Position numbers and translations under genes: made by a program
Source: Cenococcum geophilum 1.58
Lineage: Eukaryota; Ascomycota; Dothideomycetes; Gloniales; Gloniaceae
NCBI GenBank assembly: GCA_001692895.1
Contig: KV748181.1
Coordinates: forward strand, 3,911,640-3,975,639
DNA: 64,000 bases
Reading direction: 5' to 3'
Part shown: positions 1 through 11,420 of the stretch, piece after piece
Numbering within the stretch: the first letter of the stretch is position 1
Layout: every line of letters begins with the position of its first letter
The notes under the pieces: model-generated
Database searches by the model: none
What the model was told of the DNA's origin: nothing
Seen by the model: the letters and a program-made list of their open reading frames with translations, nothing else

Positions 1-680
1 CACTAAACCTTAATAAGGGCCTTAGCCAGCTTACTCTTTAGTTTTTTAGCTACTATTAATACGCATAACTCTAAAGTAGATTAGATAAGGAACTAGACAG
101 TTATAAAGAATAATAAGATATATATACTTAGCGTTAAAGACAGATTAAATATTATAGGATAATTACATATTTACTCGCATATACTTAGTATAGGAAGAAG
201 GTTAGTAACTAAATAAAGCTATAATCGTAATATATACTAACTTCTTCTCCGTATAATAAGAATAGGATAGTATAACTTTACTAAGCAATAGAATAAATAT
301 TACTAGCTAGTTATAATAATTAGACATAGAAGATCTAATAGGAGGTATTAGAAATAATAAAGGTTATTAAATTAAAGATAGGAATGCTATACCTCTAATA
401 AATAACTTAGAGATAGGAGATATTTTTAAGGATAAAGATAAAGAAGAGGGGGATAGTATTATAGACCTTATATTAGCAGTAGTACGACTACTAAAAAGGG
501 ATATAAATGGGTTAGTTAAGATAATATAGGAGGCGCTAGAACCGATTAAGCCATAGAATAAGGGGTAGCTAAGTTATATAGCTAGTTGCGTTATAAGTTT
601 AAAATATAGGAACGTAAGAATATAGGAATGTGATATACTAACGTATTAATATATTAACGTACTAAACACTTTACTATGGG
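1..680 (+). pseudogene. Unrecognised decayed coding relic
   Basis: I do not recognise this gene. The plus strand keeps short stretches that read like protein. One begins near position 125 (a segment containing DNYIFTRIYLVQEEG) and another near 430-500 is acidic (DKDKEEGDS). They are broken by TAG/TAA codons where glutamine codons would be expected, the usual mark of C-to-T decay. No start, no end and no domain can be assigned, and the left end is cut by the window edge. It could be the C-terminal part of a transposon protein or of an accessory gene. Confidence is low that it is a single gene. Confidence 0.25.
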
Positions 681-2030
681 GAGGAGTTATATACTTAAGG
701 ACGTACAGTCTTTATAGATAGTTTCTCTTCTTTATAGTAAATCTTAGAATATAATTAGAGTTAATCTATTAGGTAACTACTCCACTAGTTATATTTATAT
801 TATTAACTATTCTATACTTATATACCTAGCCTATTAACAAGTCTACCGTAGTATTTCCTATAAGGCTTTATTATACTAGTTAAGTTCTTTTATTATTAGG
901 AATCCTATTAGGTTTTTATAATCCGTCTTAACTATAAATAGTTTTTTTTTACACCTTATAAGAATACTCTCTATTTTTTAAGTACTATAACTAAGCTTGG
1001 ACCCTAGAACTCGGTTACCTTATAAACTTAGTTACCCTACTAAATCGGCTACACTACTTTAGAAGCTATTTACACTTAACAAAATTTAATTAATTATTTA
1101 CCCTTATATGCCATTTAGTATATCGGCTTCGGGCTTTCTATCTAGCATATTTTAAAGCTTTAATTTTAGCCCCTTTACCCTTATTTTGGCCTTTTTTCCC
1201 TTTGCCTTTACTATAGCTTTATTAATTACATCTATATATTTTAGTATTATATTTAGATCTACTATTATCCATTTATATAATTTTAGACTTTTAAGGTCTT
1301 TAAGTTATAATTATAAGCTATATATTTAAGCGCCTATATATATAGCCTTTAGAATAACTCTCTAAAGTTATTAATATATTTTTTTTATTAAAGTAACTAA
1401 GTCTTTTAATTAAGTATATACTCATTTTAAAGGCCTTAAGCTATATAATATATATTAGTAGTAGATTCTTTAATTAACGTCTGATACGGATCCTATCTAG
1501 GCCTACGTAGACTACTCTGTATATAAGGGAAAAGTAATATTAACGGGAAAAAACCCTTGCTATTGGGGGGGAAGGAAAAACCCTATAAGCCACCTCAGTA
1601 GGATAAAAAACCCCAAATTGCCATGCCTGCACGTAGCCGCGGCCCTACGGGCCTATAGCTACGTCCTCCTCCTTAGATGTTTTAAACTCCTTAGGAACCA
1701 CTACTTCCTTCTCTAGCTTATCCAGAGCTAGGGTTTACTACGTCCCAGCTAGGCCTTGCTAATTAATTACTATATGCTTATAGTTATGTCCCATATCTTA
1801 ACCACCCCCTATATACTATCTCTCTTATTAACCATTGCTATATACGCCTTACCTCCCCCCCCCTAAGGCCTATCGAAGGCGTAAGGGGGATTTATCCGTT
1901 CCAATTACCGTAATACTAACAGCGGGATATTATATATTGGGTATCTTTTATACCTAGGCCCCAACTAGGCCCTTTCTAAGGGTCACCACTCCGTTAAAAG
2001 GAGATAAGGAAAACCGTAGGTCGCAATCTA
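681..2030. other. Intergenic decayed DNA, no assignable gene
   Basis: This stretch is AT-rich and contains no frame I can read as a family. On the minus strand, around 1150-1220, a short lysine/glycine-rich segment (KGKGKGKKGQNKGKGAK) could be the tail of a small basic relic, but nothing else supports it. From about 1530 the base composition becomes less AT-rich and includes G and C homopolymer runs near 1563 and 1853. Confidence 0.4.
1631..1664. repeat. Perfect nested stem-loop
   Basis: A 7-bp perfect inverted repeat (ACGTAGC / GCTACGT, 1631-1637 and 1658-1664) encloses a second 5-bp GC stem (GGCCC / GGGCC, loop TAC, 1641-1653). It lies in a locally GC-rich patch within AT-rich DNA. It could be a remnant transposon terminus or a chance hairpin. 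No gene flanks it closely. Confidence 0.5.
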
Positions 2031-2039
2031 GGCTGCTAG

Positions 2040-2470
2040 GTATTTAGTACTTACAAACGGCGAGTAACCGCATACTCTGCGGGCGATCGCCCTAGGGGTT
2101 AGGAGGGGCCGTATATTTGCTCGTTCGTTCGTTCGCGCTTATCTATTTGTTAATATAAGGTCGTTAATGCTTTCTATTAGGGTTTTTAGGGATGTTATCG
2201 AAAACCGCTTATCCATATTGGATTATATAGGTGCCCTAGATAGAACAGTATAGTAATCATCATATTATAGAGGGCCAACAGTAGTGGTTTTCAAGATCTC
2301 ACCATCCGAAAATTTTTCACCACCGCCCTTAACGCCNACAACTACCACCAGGTCCTNTCCNCACGCTATATAACGTCTNTGCGTTGGCTCTNGATCTAAA
2401 CTTCAAAGACTAGGTTCGTAGCCGTCACCACGTATAGGTATAGAGTCTGATTTTGACGGCCTAATATATA
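2040..2470. other. Less AT-rich block with ambiguous bases
   Basis: This block has visibly more balanced base composition than its surroundings. It contains a GTTC tandem (TTCGTTCGTTCG, about 2122-2134) and five ambiguous N positions (2337, 2357, 2361, 2379, 2392). The stretch 2280-2450 lacks the TA-rich texture of decayed DNA. No coding family is recognised on either strand. The clustered Ns suggest mixed reads from near-identical copies, as expected for a collapsed repeat. Confidence 0.4.
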
Positions 2471-2749
2471 TTATAAGACTTCTTTAGGGTTATTATATTA
2501 TAAAATTAATTACTATTAGCTTTTTTAAAGCTTAACCCCTTTATTAAAGTCCTATTTTTTACCTAAAAATATTTAAAGCCTTTAATATAGGCTTTATAAA
2601 TAAATACTAAAGATATACTACCCAAAATTGGTTATTTTTATTATAAGGCCTTTTTTAGGTCTTATAGTAATACTTAGTAAAAAATAAGATAGAGACTACG
2701 TATTAGGAAATGGAGGCTTCCTTTACAAGCAAGGCGCCCTTACTTATTA

Positions 2750-4450
2750 ACCCCAGCTAAGCCAAGACTGCCCCTTAACCTCAACCATAAAAGGCTATTT
2801 CTCTCACTACTTTTCCTCTTATCTTTCATCTTTCCTTTCTCCTAACGCTGCGCCTCCTCCTCTTCTTGCTGCTAGTCCCTGACATAGTCGCATTAAGGCA
2901 TTTCTACTGTCCCCTTAGCGCTTATACGTATACACGTCTAGCCCGCTTATTCCTTTATTCCCCCGCGTTAGACTAACAATTAATGCAGTTAATTGCGGCC
3001 TTTTTGATAGGCAACTCTCTCTTTTATATTAATGTATAGATGACTATAGTCTTCTAATTACGCCTCTGTTACCGATAGCTTTAATTATTATTAAGCTCTT
3101 TTAGCGCGGCCTTATCTAGCGAGCGTATATATACCTTTATAATCCTCTTCTCTCTCGCTCTTTCTCCTTTGGCCTTCTAAATGATGCTGGCCCGCAACCG
3201 TCTTATAGGAAGGGGGTTGGGGGAATTCCGTAGTTATTAGCCGCGTTAGCATTATTGTTTTATTTAACTTAGCCCTATATTTCCTTCCAAGCTAGGAGGG
3301 ACAGGCGTGCGCATCGCCCCCTAAAGGGCTTAAGAGAGCTTACGTCGCACTCATTTTAGTGACCTATGTTTCTCTCCTAGGATACGCTATTAGTTAAATA
3401 GCCCGCTTTAGCGTTTGCTAATAGCTAAAGCCACCTATATTACGACTTATATGCCTACTAGGCTACTTAGCGGAAAAGCAGCTAGGGATTACCAATTTAA
3501 GCGACCACGCCGTACGGGGCTATATTAGGTATTATTTAAACGGACATCGTATGGAGTATTACTTAGGTCGCCATGTATACCTTCCTAGTAGTATAGTTGC
3601 ATTGCCATAGATATTTTAGTAACATCGTTTAATCTACTAGTTTAGGGCTAAGGGGCTATTAGCTCCAGCTGCCTTACTTAGCAGTAAAGCAAAAGATCGA
3701 CAATTTGGCCTTCTAAGCCATAGGGCTATAGTAGGAACCACTTAGATTAAAATTAGAAGGTTGTAGCTTTTGAGCGTACAATAGATTAATAGCACAGTAG
3801 CACGACTGCGTAGGAATCTCCGACACTAACTAGCCACGTTAAAAGGGCGAGCATCCCTATATAGTCTTTTACCCAATATATTTATAGATATGCATATAAT
3901 TACCGTGCAAACGGCAGGCATATTCGTTACTAGGCGGTTAGTATTAGAGAGCTCTACCCGCCGCTAATAAGAATACTGCCTCCTTTTATTATAGATAGCT
4001 TATAACGCGGACATATAAGTAGGGCTTTACCTCCTACTAATACGAGCGGCGTAGAGGATTAGCTAGACTAGTATTACCGGGAAGTGAATAGATATATTAG
4101 TGCTACCCTTTACTAAGGGATAAAGGTGGGGAATTTACGCTACCAGCCTCCTAATAAGGGGCTAGATGTAATAGCTATATTAAAGCTAAATATACTAGCT
4201 TAGACGGGCGGATATAGTTCGATCGTAATTTACTAAGGGTGTTAATTAGGCGCTAGATATTTAAGCCCTTATAAACCTTTATACCCTATAAATAGTAATC
4301 TACTCCGGCCTATGCCGGAGGCGCACATATTAAGTGCTTTAATTTGGTAAGAAGCCTAGGCGGGGGGTAAGGGGCGAGGGGTGATAGACGAGAGCTAGCG
4401 GCGAACGGAGGACTAGCGTGCACTTAAAAAGACCTATAATTCCCCCCTTA
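2750..4450. other. GC-richer non-coding half of repeat A1
   Basis: I see no protein frame or RNA family here. Several short blocks rich in C and G (near 3185-3330, 3900-4130 and 4300-4430) alternate with AT-rich DNA, and many match the second copy at 49.8-51.1 kb. A direct repeat that is expanded in copy 2 (around 50375-50775) is present once here, near 3930-3990. Homology over a non-coding stretch suggests an untranslated or structural part of a mobile element. Confidence 0.4.
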
Positions 4451-4739
4451 AGGCTTTTAAAAGCCACAAAGCAACGGCAACTCTGACGGCAATAATGCTA
4501 ACACTACCTCGATCTTTATTTCGCATTCCTCCTAAAATTTCGCTTAATAATAATAATTTCTACACTAGTCCCCCCAGAAAATCAATAGCTTCGTCTTAGT
4601 ATTATATAACTACAGCTTCTAAAAAAGGCGTAAGCAGTATACCTTAGACAAAGTATAAAATACCACTTTTCCCCCTAAAAAGTTAAGAAGCATTAGAAGC
4701 TTAGGCACTTAATAGCATATTATTCCACCTAGGGCCTTA

Positions 4740-6470
4740 ATTTAGAGATTCCGTTTAATAAAGTGCCTATAAACCATATATATAATTATAAGAAAGCTTA
4801 TAATAAGTATTATAAGGATAATGAGGATAACAAGGAAGATGGGGATAGAAATAACAGTTAAGTCTCTAGGGGAAGTAGTTAAGGTAATTATCCTAATAAT
4901 TACCCCACTACTCTCCCTCTTTCCCTAGCAGTTCTAAATATATAGTTTTAATAACTAGCAGCAAATCTAATAGTTATTAAAGATGATACAGCCGATCCGG
5001 ACCTAGAAACTAAGGGTGATAAATTTAGTAACGCTAATAATAAAGCTAATAAAGTTAATAAGGCTAGTAAAGCCGATAACCGACCAATGCCCTATAAATT
5101 TAGTATATATATCTCCTTTAATTTATAATAGCCTTATTTAATAATTAGTAGATAATGGGAATAATAGTAGTAATAAGGATAACGAAGAAGATAAAGAGCT
5201 GCCTTTGTTAGAAGTGCTATAAGAGGAGGTATGCGTACCTATATATAATCGTACTATACCTTTAACGCTAGATAGCAGTTAAATAGATAATTTAGCTAAG
5301 GGGCATCGCATTAGAACCGCTCCGCGGTTTAGGCAAAAGCTTAGGATATTAGTAAGCGCTAGTTAAAAGTCTTTAGGAGCTAAGAAGTTAAAAAAGCGGA
5401 GGTTTAATTAACTTAAGTAACTAGATAACATTAATTATATCTCTGATACTTCCGTTAGTGAGGGCGGCGAGAGCCTACGGCCCAGGAAGCAATAAAGATT
5501 ACTAGCTTCCTAGAGAACCTTGCCTCCCAGCCCTCCCACTCCTGACCTTAGTGGTGGCGATAACCGTATTAAGGAGCGAGCGGCCTCTACTACGCGGCCT
5601 ACTAGCCCTTTACTTTAGCAATCTTCGTCTTCCTGTAATATTGGACCGCTATAAGATAATCTTAATGATCTTGTTAACGGCTTGGCTGAAGAATATAATT
5701 ATAATAATGATAATGAGGGCGGCGAGAACGTTGTAGATAAAGGTAAGGCCGAGAACTGTAACGATAGAAGCGGCGACAGCGGTGATACGGATAATAACAA
5801 TGCTGGGGACGGCGATAGTAGCGATGGCGATAGCGACGAGAGTAATGAGGCCTACGGGTGTGTAGGGCGATGAGGATTGTTAGCGCCTGTTGGTGGTGGA
5901 TTAAAACTGAAGCGTGCTGCGAAGTATTGTCTTTAGCGATTTTACCTTTCCCCTTTAATTCCATCTATACACACGTCCGACTAGAGCACTGCGCTTAGCA
6001 GCGATTATTGTAATTGGGCTGGATCCCTTATATATAATCGCCTTTATACCTAAAAGCTGCTGTTAAACTTAGCCTCTAACTCTAACTATAGTAAAGCGAT
6101 ACTTAGAGCCGCCTTAAATGCTAATTTGGAAGAATGGTTAATCCGAGTAGCTTTTAGGCGCTAGGAAAACGGGTTGTATATACTAGATATTATTCCTTAA
6201 TAATTCCCCAATAGCGTCGCTGATAACTAGAGCGACGTTTTAGACCTAGAGCCTGCTGTAAAGCGCTGTACCCGGGCTAAAAAAGACAAATTTAATGAAA
6301 TGAACTTAGATGATAAATGGGAGATTGATGATATTCTAGGGAAAAGAATAATTAAGTTAGGGCGCGAATATAAGGTAGTTTAGAAGCCTACCTAGGTTTA
6401 TAAGAGCGGGCTTTTAAATTCTAAAAATGCCCTTAAGTCTTACTAAAGACGCGTCCGGTATACTAAGGTT
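4740..6470 (+). pseudogene. Family A protein relic with C-terminal chromo-like domain
   Basis: A decayed gene of family A. From about 4780 it reads as an acidic, Asn/Asp/Lys-rich protein. A simple KANK/KASKA-type repeat lies near 5020-5085, and a very acidic low-complexity stretch (GDGDSSDGDSDES) near 5800-5850. A segment around 6070-6190 reads NANLEEWLIRVAFRR and recurs, duplicated, in copy 2. The end (about 6308-6460) reads as a chromo-like domain: a WEIDDILGKR start, REYKVV core, then YKSGLLN and YQRRVR-like tail, with stops in place of Q or W codons. A near-identical domain lies at 38602-38755. Chromo domains of this kind usually bind modified histone tails; function here is inferred. It lies convergent with the B1 relic. 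Confidence 0.5.
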
Positions 6471-6549
6471 GGATTACTATAGGTGCACTCTATAAAAGTA
6501 AAGGGCAGAGCTGCCGTATATAAGGGACAGTAGTAATACTTTAGGATAT

Positions 6550-8150
6550 CTTTATTCTTAAATAGTAGTGCTCTTTTTGGCTTAGAGGTCTATTTCTGGT
6601 TTAGCATTCTTATCCTTAGCGCATTTAGTAGGAATATCTTATAATTGCTAGTCTAATAGATTCAAATTCTTTATATACTTTATATAATATACGGCCGTAA
6701 AACTCTAATTACCGCCTTACGTAAGCTACATTCTTGCTTAGCCCAGTTGCGTTATACTAAGTCTTAATGCCGCTCTAATTAAGAACACTTTAGTATCCTA
6801 ACTTATCTCCTATGGCGGCTTGTATAAATAGCTTTATATCCTGCCTTTTACTTATCCCATTCTAACTTTTAAGCACCTAGTTATTAAAGAAAGTCCACTA
6901 TAGAGAAACGAATATGCATTATATAGCTAGATTAGTACGAATATCCCATTTATTAGTATATAATTCTTAATAGCTTTAAGGACTCCTTTATACCGCTTAT
7001 CCTTTATATAACTAATAAACACAAAACTATATCTTAGTGACCACCTATTTCTTTTGGCCTTATCTAACGTATACGTAATAACCGCCCCTGGTGATAAATA
7101 CTAGACTATTCTTATCTCCTCTTTGCCCTTATTTATTCTAGTCTGCACTATATATATAGAAGAACGCCAGCGCCTTAGAGAATTATTATAAGATCTATCT
7201 ACTACTCTATTAAGCGTAAATACCGGTATATCTTTATCCTTAAAAATTCCCGTCAGTATCTACTCGCTAGCAGGGTTATAGGTTATACAGATTATCTTGA
7301 TATACTTTAGAAGTTTAGGATCGTCTAATAACTAGTAGACGATCTTTATACCGCAACATCTATATCCTAATACCACTTTAAGCCTAAACGTTTAACAATT
7401 ATTAAAATGAAGTTTTGCCGTTCTATGAAACGTGGTAATAAATTTCTTATAGCGGTTAGTTTTCTTCTATAAGAATATAAACTAGTTACTTATATAAACT
7501 TTTAAATGCTTAATAATATTATCCCTAGCTGTTGCTCCTACGGCTAAACTAAAAACGGTCGGCTAAAGGGTATAACCCCTAACTGGTATTACTGGCGATA
7601 ATTGCGTAGGGGTTAAGGATGCGCTTAGTTCCCCTTTAAAGTAGTCTTAAGCAAGTCCATCCTCCACTCTAGAGTATATAGAGGGAGTATTATTATTATT
7701 AGGGTAGGTTAAGTCCTTAGTAGCATTCGCAAAAGAGGGAAAAAGTTGGCTTAGCGCGCTAATACTAGAAAAAGTCGCCGTCGCTCTAACACCGCTAGGA
7801 GAGTTAAACTTAGGAGGTATTAATTTCTTATTAATATTTACCAAAGGGTAAGAAAGATAGGGCTAAATACTCGTCATCATATCGTTAATACTAGAGTTAG
7901 TAGTAATTACCGTCTCCCTAACGCTATTAAGCTTAGTAGGTATTAGTTCCTCGTTAATATCCACTAAAAGGGGAGGAGAAAGATGGAGCTGGATGTTGCT
8001 CATCATATTGCTAATATAAGAGTTAGTAGTACTCTTGCCAGCCTTATCTAATAATAAGTCTCTAATGCGTATAATTTGCCTTTAGTTACTTATAGAGCTA
8101 GTAGCCTAGTAGTTTAGAGTTGCCATAGGAAGTTATTAATGGATTTTCGT
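6550..8150 (-). pseudogene. Family B relic, unrecognised protein
   Basis: On the minus strand a single frame can be followed for over 400 codons from about 8140 down to 6900, interrupted almost only by TAG/TAA. It contains two 41-residue tandem repeats, a Ser/Thr-rich linker, and a basic region near 7060-7450 (FHRTAKLHFNNC, LRRWRSS and KAKRNRWSLR segments). The stretch 6550-6770 has a homologue at 22310-22540 on the plus strand (shared VYKEFESIRLAIIRYS segment), so this is a repeated family. I do not recognise the protein and see no membrane segment or catalytic motif. Basic residues are compatible with nucleic-acid binding, but that is only a guess. Confidence 0.4.
7805..8050. repeat. Two 123-bp tandem units inside family B relic
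   Basis: Two direct units start at about 7805 and 7928. Each begins with a TTAGGAGGTATTA / TTAGTAGGTATTA block and continues through matching TTATTAATAT / TCGTTAATAT and CATCATAT blocks. The spacing of 123 bp is a multiple of three and gives a 41-residue duplication in the minus-strand frame. This supports the view that the frame was once translated. Confidence 0.65.
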
Positions 8151-8329
8151 TGCCGGTTATAGAAGGAAAGTATTTGTAGAAAATAGAAATAGAGTGTACT
8201 AAGTAAGTATTTATATAAGGGAAGTACGGCGGAGCTGCTGGCACTAAGCGGCTTCCTATATATAGGGCTGCCTAAATCCTCTACAAGCTAAAGCGCGTGG
8301 CGTATACGCCTATAGTTAAATTAAAACAC

Positions 8330-8850
8330 GGTAACAACTTAGAAATACTGTAGAAGTTTATATATAAGGTTTATTATTAGTTACACTTATACCTAAATAC
8401 CTTATTATACCCTAATAGAACGGCTTAGCGTTTAAATACAAGAAGTAAATAGTAAGGCCTGCTCCTGTAGTTCTCAGAGCTTAGAGGATTGCGCTAAGAC
8501 GGCCAGCCTGTATAGGATATTCTATTCTTAATTTCGTAGTAGAGACTTAGTAACTAGAAGAGCAAAAGTTCTGTATTTTTAGGTACTGCTTATATAGGTA
8601 GTAGTATTATATGGTATAAATTTACATAAGGTATAGCTATGTTAATCAGGGCATGATACGCTGCTAATTTTATAAGGCAAGACAGGCACTGCTTATATTA
8701 GGCTTTGATTTAAGCGCCTATCTTTGATAATCCGTATAGCCACACGCCTACACGTACTACCCGCCACTTATTTTTATATATTGTCTTGTATAGGATCCCA
8801 CGGGAGCTTCTAAATAGGTTTATTGGTTAATTCCCCTTAAGATTCCTTAT
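8330..8850 (-). pseudogene. Unrecognised relic frame
   Basis: The minus strand keeps one frame of about 170 codons with only TAG/TAA interruptions. It includes segments such as WRVVRVGVWLYGLSK and CLSCLIKLAAYHALINIAI. The second is hydrophobic and could be a membrane-spanning or core helix. No family is recognised. It lies just upstream of the family B relic on the same strand and may be an exon of that gene or a separate gene. Confidence 0.3.
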
Positions 8851-10650
8851 CCCCTAAAACTAAAATATAACTTAGTAAAAACATGCTAGTTATAATGTTT
8901 ATATTAAAACTAACCAGTAGCACTTCTAATAGCTTTTAGTATACGCCAGCTTATAGCCTTCTGATTTACTTTATTTAACCTATTATTTCTTAGCTTTTTA
9001 TTTACGCGTTCTAGAATTTTTTCCCTTTTAGGTAAATTTATATCATTCCAGCCGCGCCATGATATAATAATATTTCTAGCTTCCTTATTTGTAAATTTCT
9101 GCTAATCTTTATTAAAAAAAAGGCGCCTTAGCCTAGGCCTATATACTTACCAGGAAACGCTGCTACTGCTTTAGGTTATACTAAACTGCATCCTATACCT
9201 ACTTTACAGTAGCATTAGCCCTAATGTCTATTATATATAGTAGCGTTTAGAAATAGGTATTAGTGAAATTACTAGGTCCTAATATGTTGTAGTAAAGCGG
9301 GGTTTTGTAAATAGAGAATTTTAAGTTATTTAAGTGTCTTAGCTAACGCCACTAGCATTACCCCTACTAGTTTAGTTTTATAAAACTGGTCCTCCTACCT
9401 TCCCTAGGGTCGCACTAACTATTTAGCTAAACGCCGCTAGTTCTAGCAGCCGCGCTAGACGCAGCCCACCTAATACTTTTACTATGTCACGGAATATACA
9501 GAAGAACTATGCAAGGTTATGATTTAGGCAGCCCCTAGCTAATACGTCGGATCTTTCTCACACTAATAGTCCTAGGGTTGCTGCGAGGAGTTAAAGCGCT
9601 AGAAGTTGCTTACTATATTATAGAAGTAAGAGAAGCCGGGGCTCCTAGGTATAATAGCTAAGTCAACGATAATAGTTACATTTTCCCCGGTTATTAAAGG
9701 GGTAATTTATTTTATAGATTGTAAAACCTCCCTAACGCTCCATATAAGCTAGAAAAATAATTTTCTTATAAAGTGAAAGATCACCTTTACACTATTTTTC
9801 AATGCTAAAAATAGAACTCTTAATGTTATATAATTATAAAAATGGCCAATATAAGGCTTGCGTAACTATATTATATATTAGTAAACTAATAGCTAAAATC
9901 AGGGGGGGGGCTTTGTACGTCAAAGTTGACCTTACGGCCTTAATTTCCATCTTAGTAGTTTGCGCTACTATCCTAATTATGCCTATATACTAGAAACCTA
10001 ATAGCCAAATAGAAAATGCGTATTTAGGGCAATTCTATTAAAGCTATAATTGTAAATACTAACTAAGAGCGATACTAACGTAATAAAGCCAGACGCGCTA
10101 GACCTTAGAATCTTCGGCTAACTTTTTAGAGAGGTATATTACCTAGAAGAAAATAATAAGTAAGTAAAAAAAGGCACTATATAACGCTATTTCAATAATA
10201 GAAGGGTTTAGATGCCGCAAAAACTAAGTAGTTACGATGAGGGCGAGGGTAGGGTAGGTGAATCTGCTAAAGGAAGCCATGATTTTAAATATCTAAGAAA
10301 ATGGAAAAGAATAAAGATAAAAGTAGGAGTAGGCTAGCTTATAATAATATTATTCTTAAGAAATGAGGCGGGCTATATAAATGCTATATTATTACCGCTA
10401 AATGACTTAACTAAGCAGCTTCTTAATAAGTTGTCGCCTAAACCTTAGGTAACGAATAACTAAAGAAGGCACTTAGGGCGTATAGGGGTTAGTTACCTTC
10501 TCCATTCTATTACTAGATTGAGTATTTAATACCGTCTATAATTTTAGGTAATGCTAAATAGAAAAAGAAAAAAGTATAAATCTTTTATTTTAGCTAGTAA
10601 CTTGCAAGTTTTCTATATCATTATGCCCCGCATTAATCTTTATCTCCTAG
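8851..10650. other. No assignable gene; one GC-richer patch
   Basis: Mostly AT-rich decayed DNA. A GC-richer patch at about 9360-9640 has no readable family on either strand. A G(9) run sits near 9901-9909. A short open frame at 9802-9993 has no family resemblance and is best treated as chance. Confidence 0.35.
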
Positions 10651-10699
10651 CTATATGCTTATAATGCGGCGCTATAGTTTACAAGCACTAAAACTGTAT

Positions 10700-11420
10700 A
10701 AATACTCCACCAGACCTTTTATTAACTTAGTCTTAATATTAAACCTAAAGTGCCTTAGAACAAGTTAGCTTATTAGTATAGCTAACACCTATATCTTCTT
10801 TCCCTCTTTGTCCTGCTTTTTTACTACTATTTTAATAAGTATTCTATTTAGACCAGACTTCTAATAAGACCCATATATAGTAAGAGTAGAGATTTTCATC
10901 TAGTAATCTTAGGAGTACTTAGCGTAAAATTAGCTACGCCCCTAAGCCTATAACCTAAGACCCATACTAATACCCCTTAGCTTGAGTTTTTTCCTTATAA
11001 AACTTAATATTATCTAGGTTTTCATCTTGATATAGATTTTTAATACCCTCTAGGAGGCTATTAAGAATACCTTTATTTTATTAGCTTACAAACTTGTACT
11101 AGATAAATAGTAGTACCATATAAATGCCCTCCTTAGGCGGTAGCTAGGGTTCTAGGCCACTTATAATAAGGACGCTAGAAATTACAGTTTCGCTAATTAG
11201 CACTGTTAAATTTTGCCTAGCCTATAGTGACTTAACTACCTTAGCTTTATTTTTATTGTATAGGCTTTCTACACTATAAACCCTTGAGGTAGAACTAAGA
11301 AGCGCATTAATAAGATTAACTGCGTAAAAGTTGTATATATCTATTGGGAATTCTTTAGAATATAGTCTCCGAATCTTAAAAGATAGGGAGGTTTTAAAAG
11401 CTAAAATAATAACACAGGTT
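10700..11420 (-). pseudogene. Unrecognised relic frame
   Basis: One minus-strand frame runs for about 230 codons, broken mainly by TAG/TAA. It contains stretches such as RRLYSKEFPIDIYNFYAVNL, SVESLYNKNKAKVVKSL and NSLLEGIKNLYQDENLDN. The composition is mixed helical with charged clusters. I do not recognise a domain. It could be an accessory gene or a transposon structural protein. Limits are approximate. Confidence 0.3.

Larger units (their letters stand above)
2700..6530 (+). mobile_element. Repeat family A, copy 1
   Basis: This segment is homologous along most of its length, by eye, to 49430-52880. Shared landmarks include a TTAATTGCGGCC-type block (about 2990 and 49670), a block around AGGTGTTAATTAGGCG (4237 and 50978), a block around GCTAGCGGCGAA (4393 and 51089) and GGGCCTTAATTTAGA (4732 and 51377). 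The front half (2750-4450) is GC-richer and shows no protein frame. The back half carries a decayed protein gene. No terminal repeats were identified, so the element class is unknown. Call it a dispersed repeat carrying a chromo-like gene. Limits are approximate. Confidence 0.6.

Noticed and set aside
660-850. Possible LTR starting near GGGGAGGAG with a short TA-rich body
   Set aside because: No second copy in the window, no target duplication and no adjacent retrotransposon domain.
2040-2110. Resemblance of ACGGCGAGT to the start of large-subunit rRNA
   Set aside because: Only about ten bases match and the flanking sequence does not follow rRNA.
5674-5964. 96-codon minus-strand open frame rich in Arg, His and Tyr
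   Set aside because: Its composition is what the antisense of the acidic Asn/Asp-rich family A frame would give; there is no independent support.
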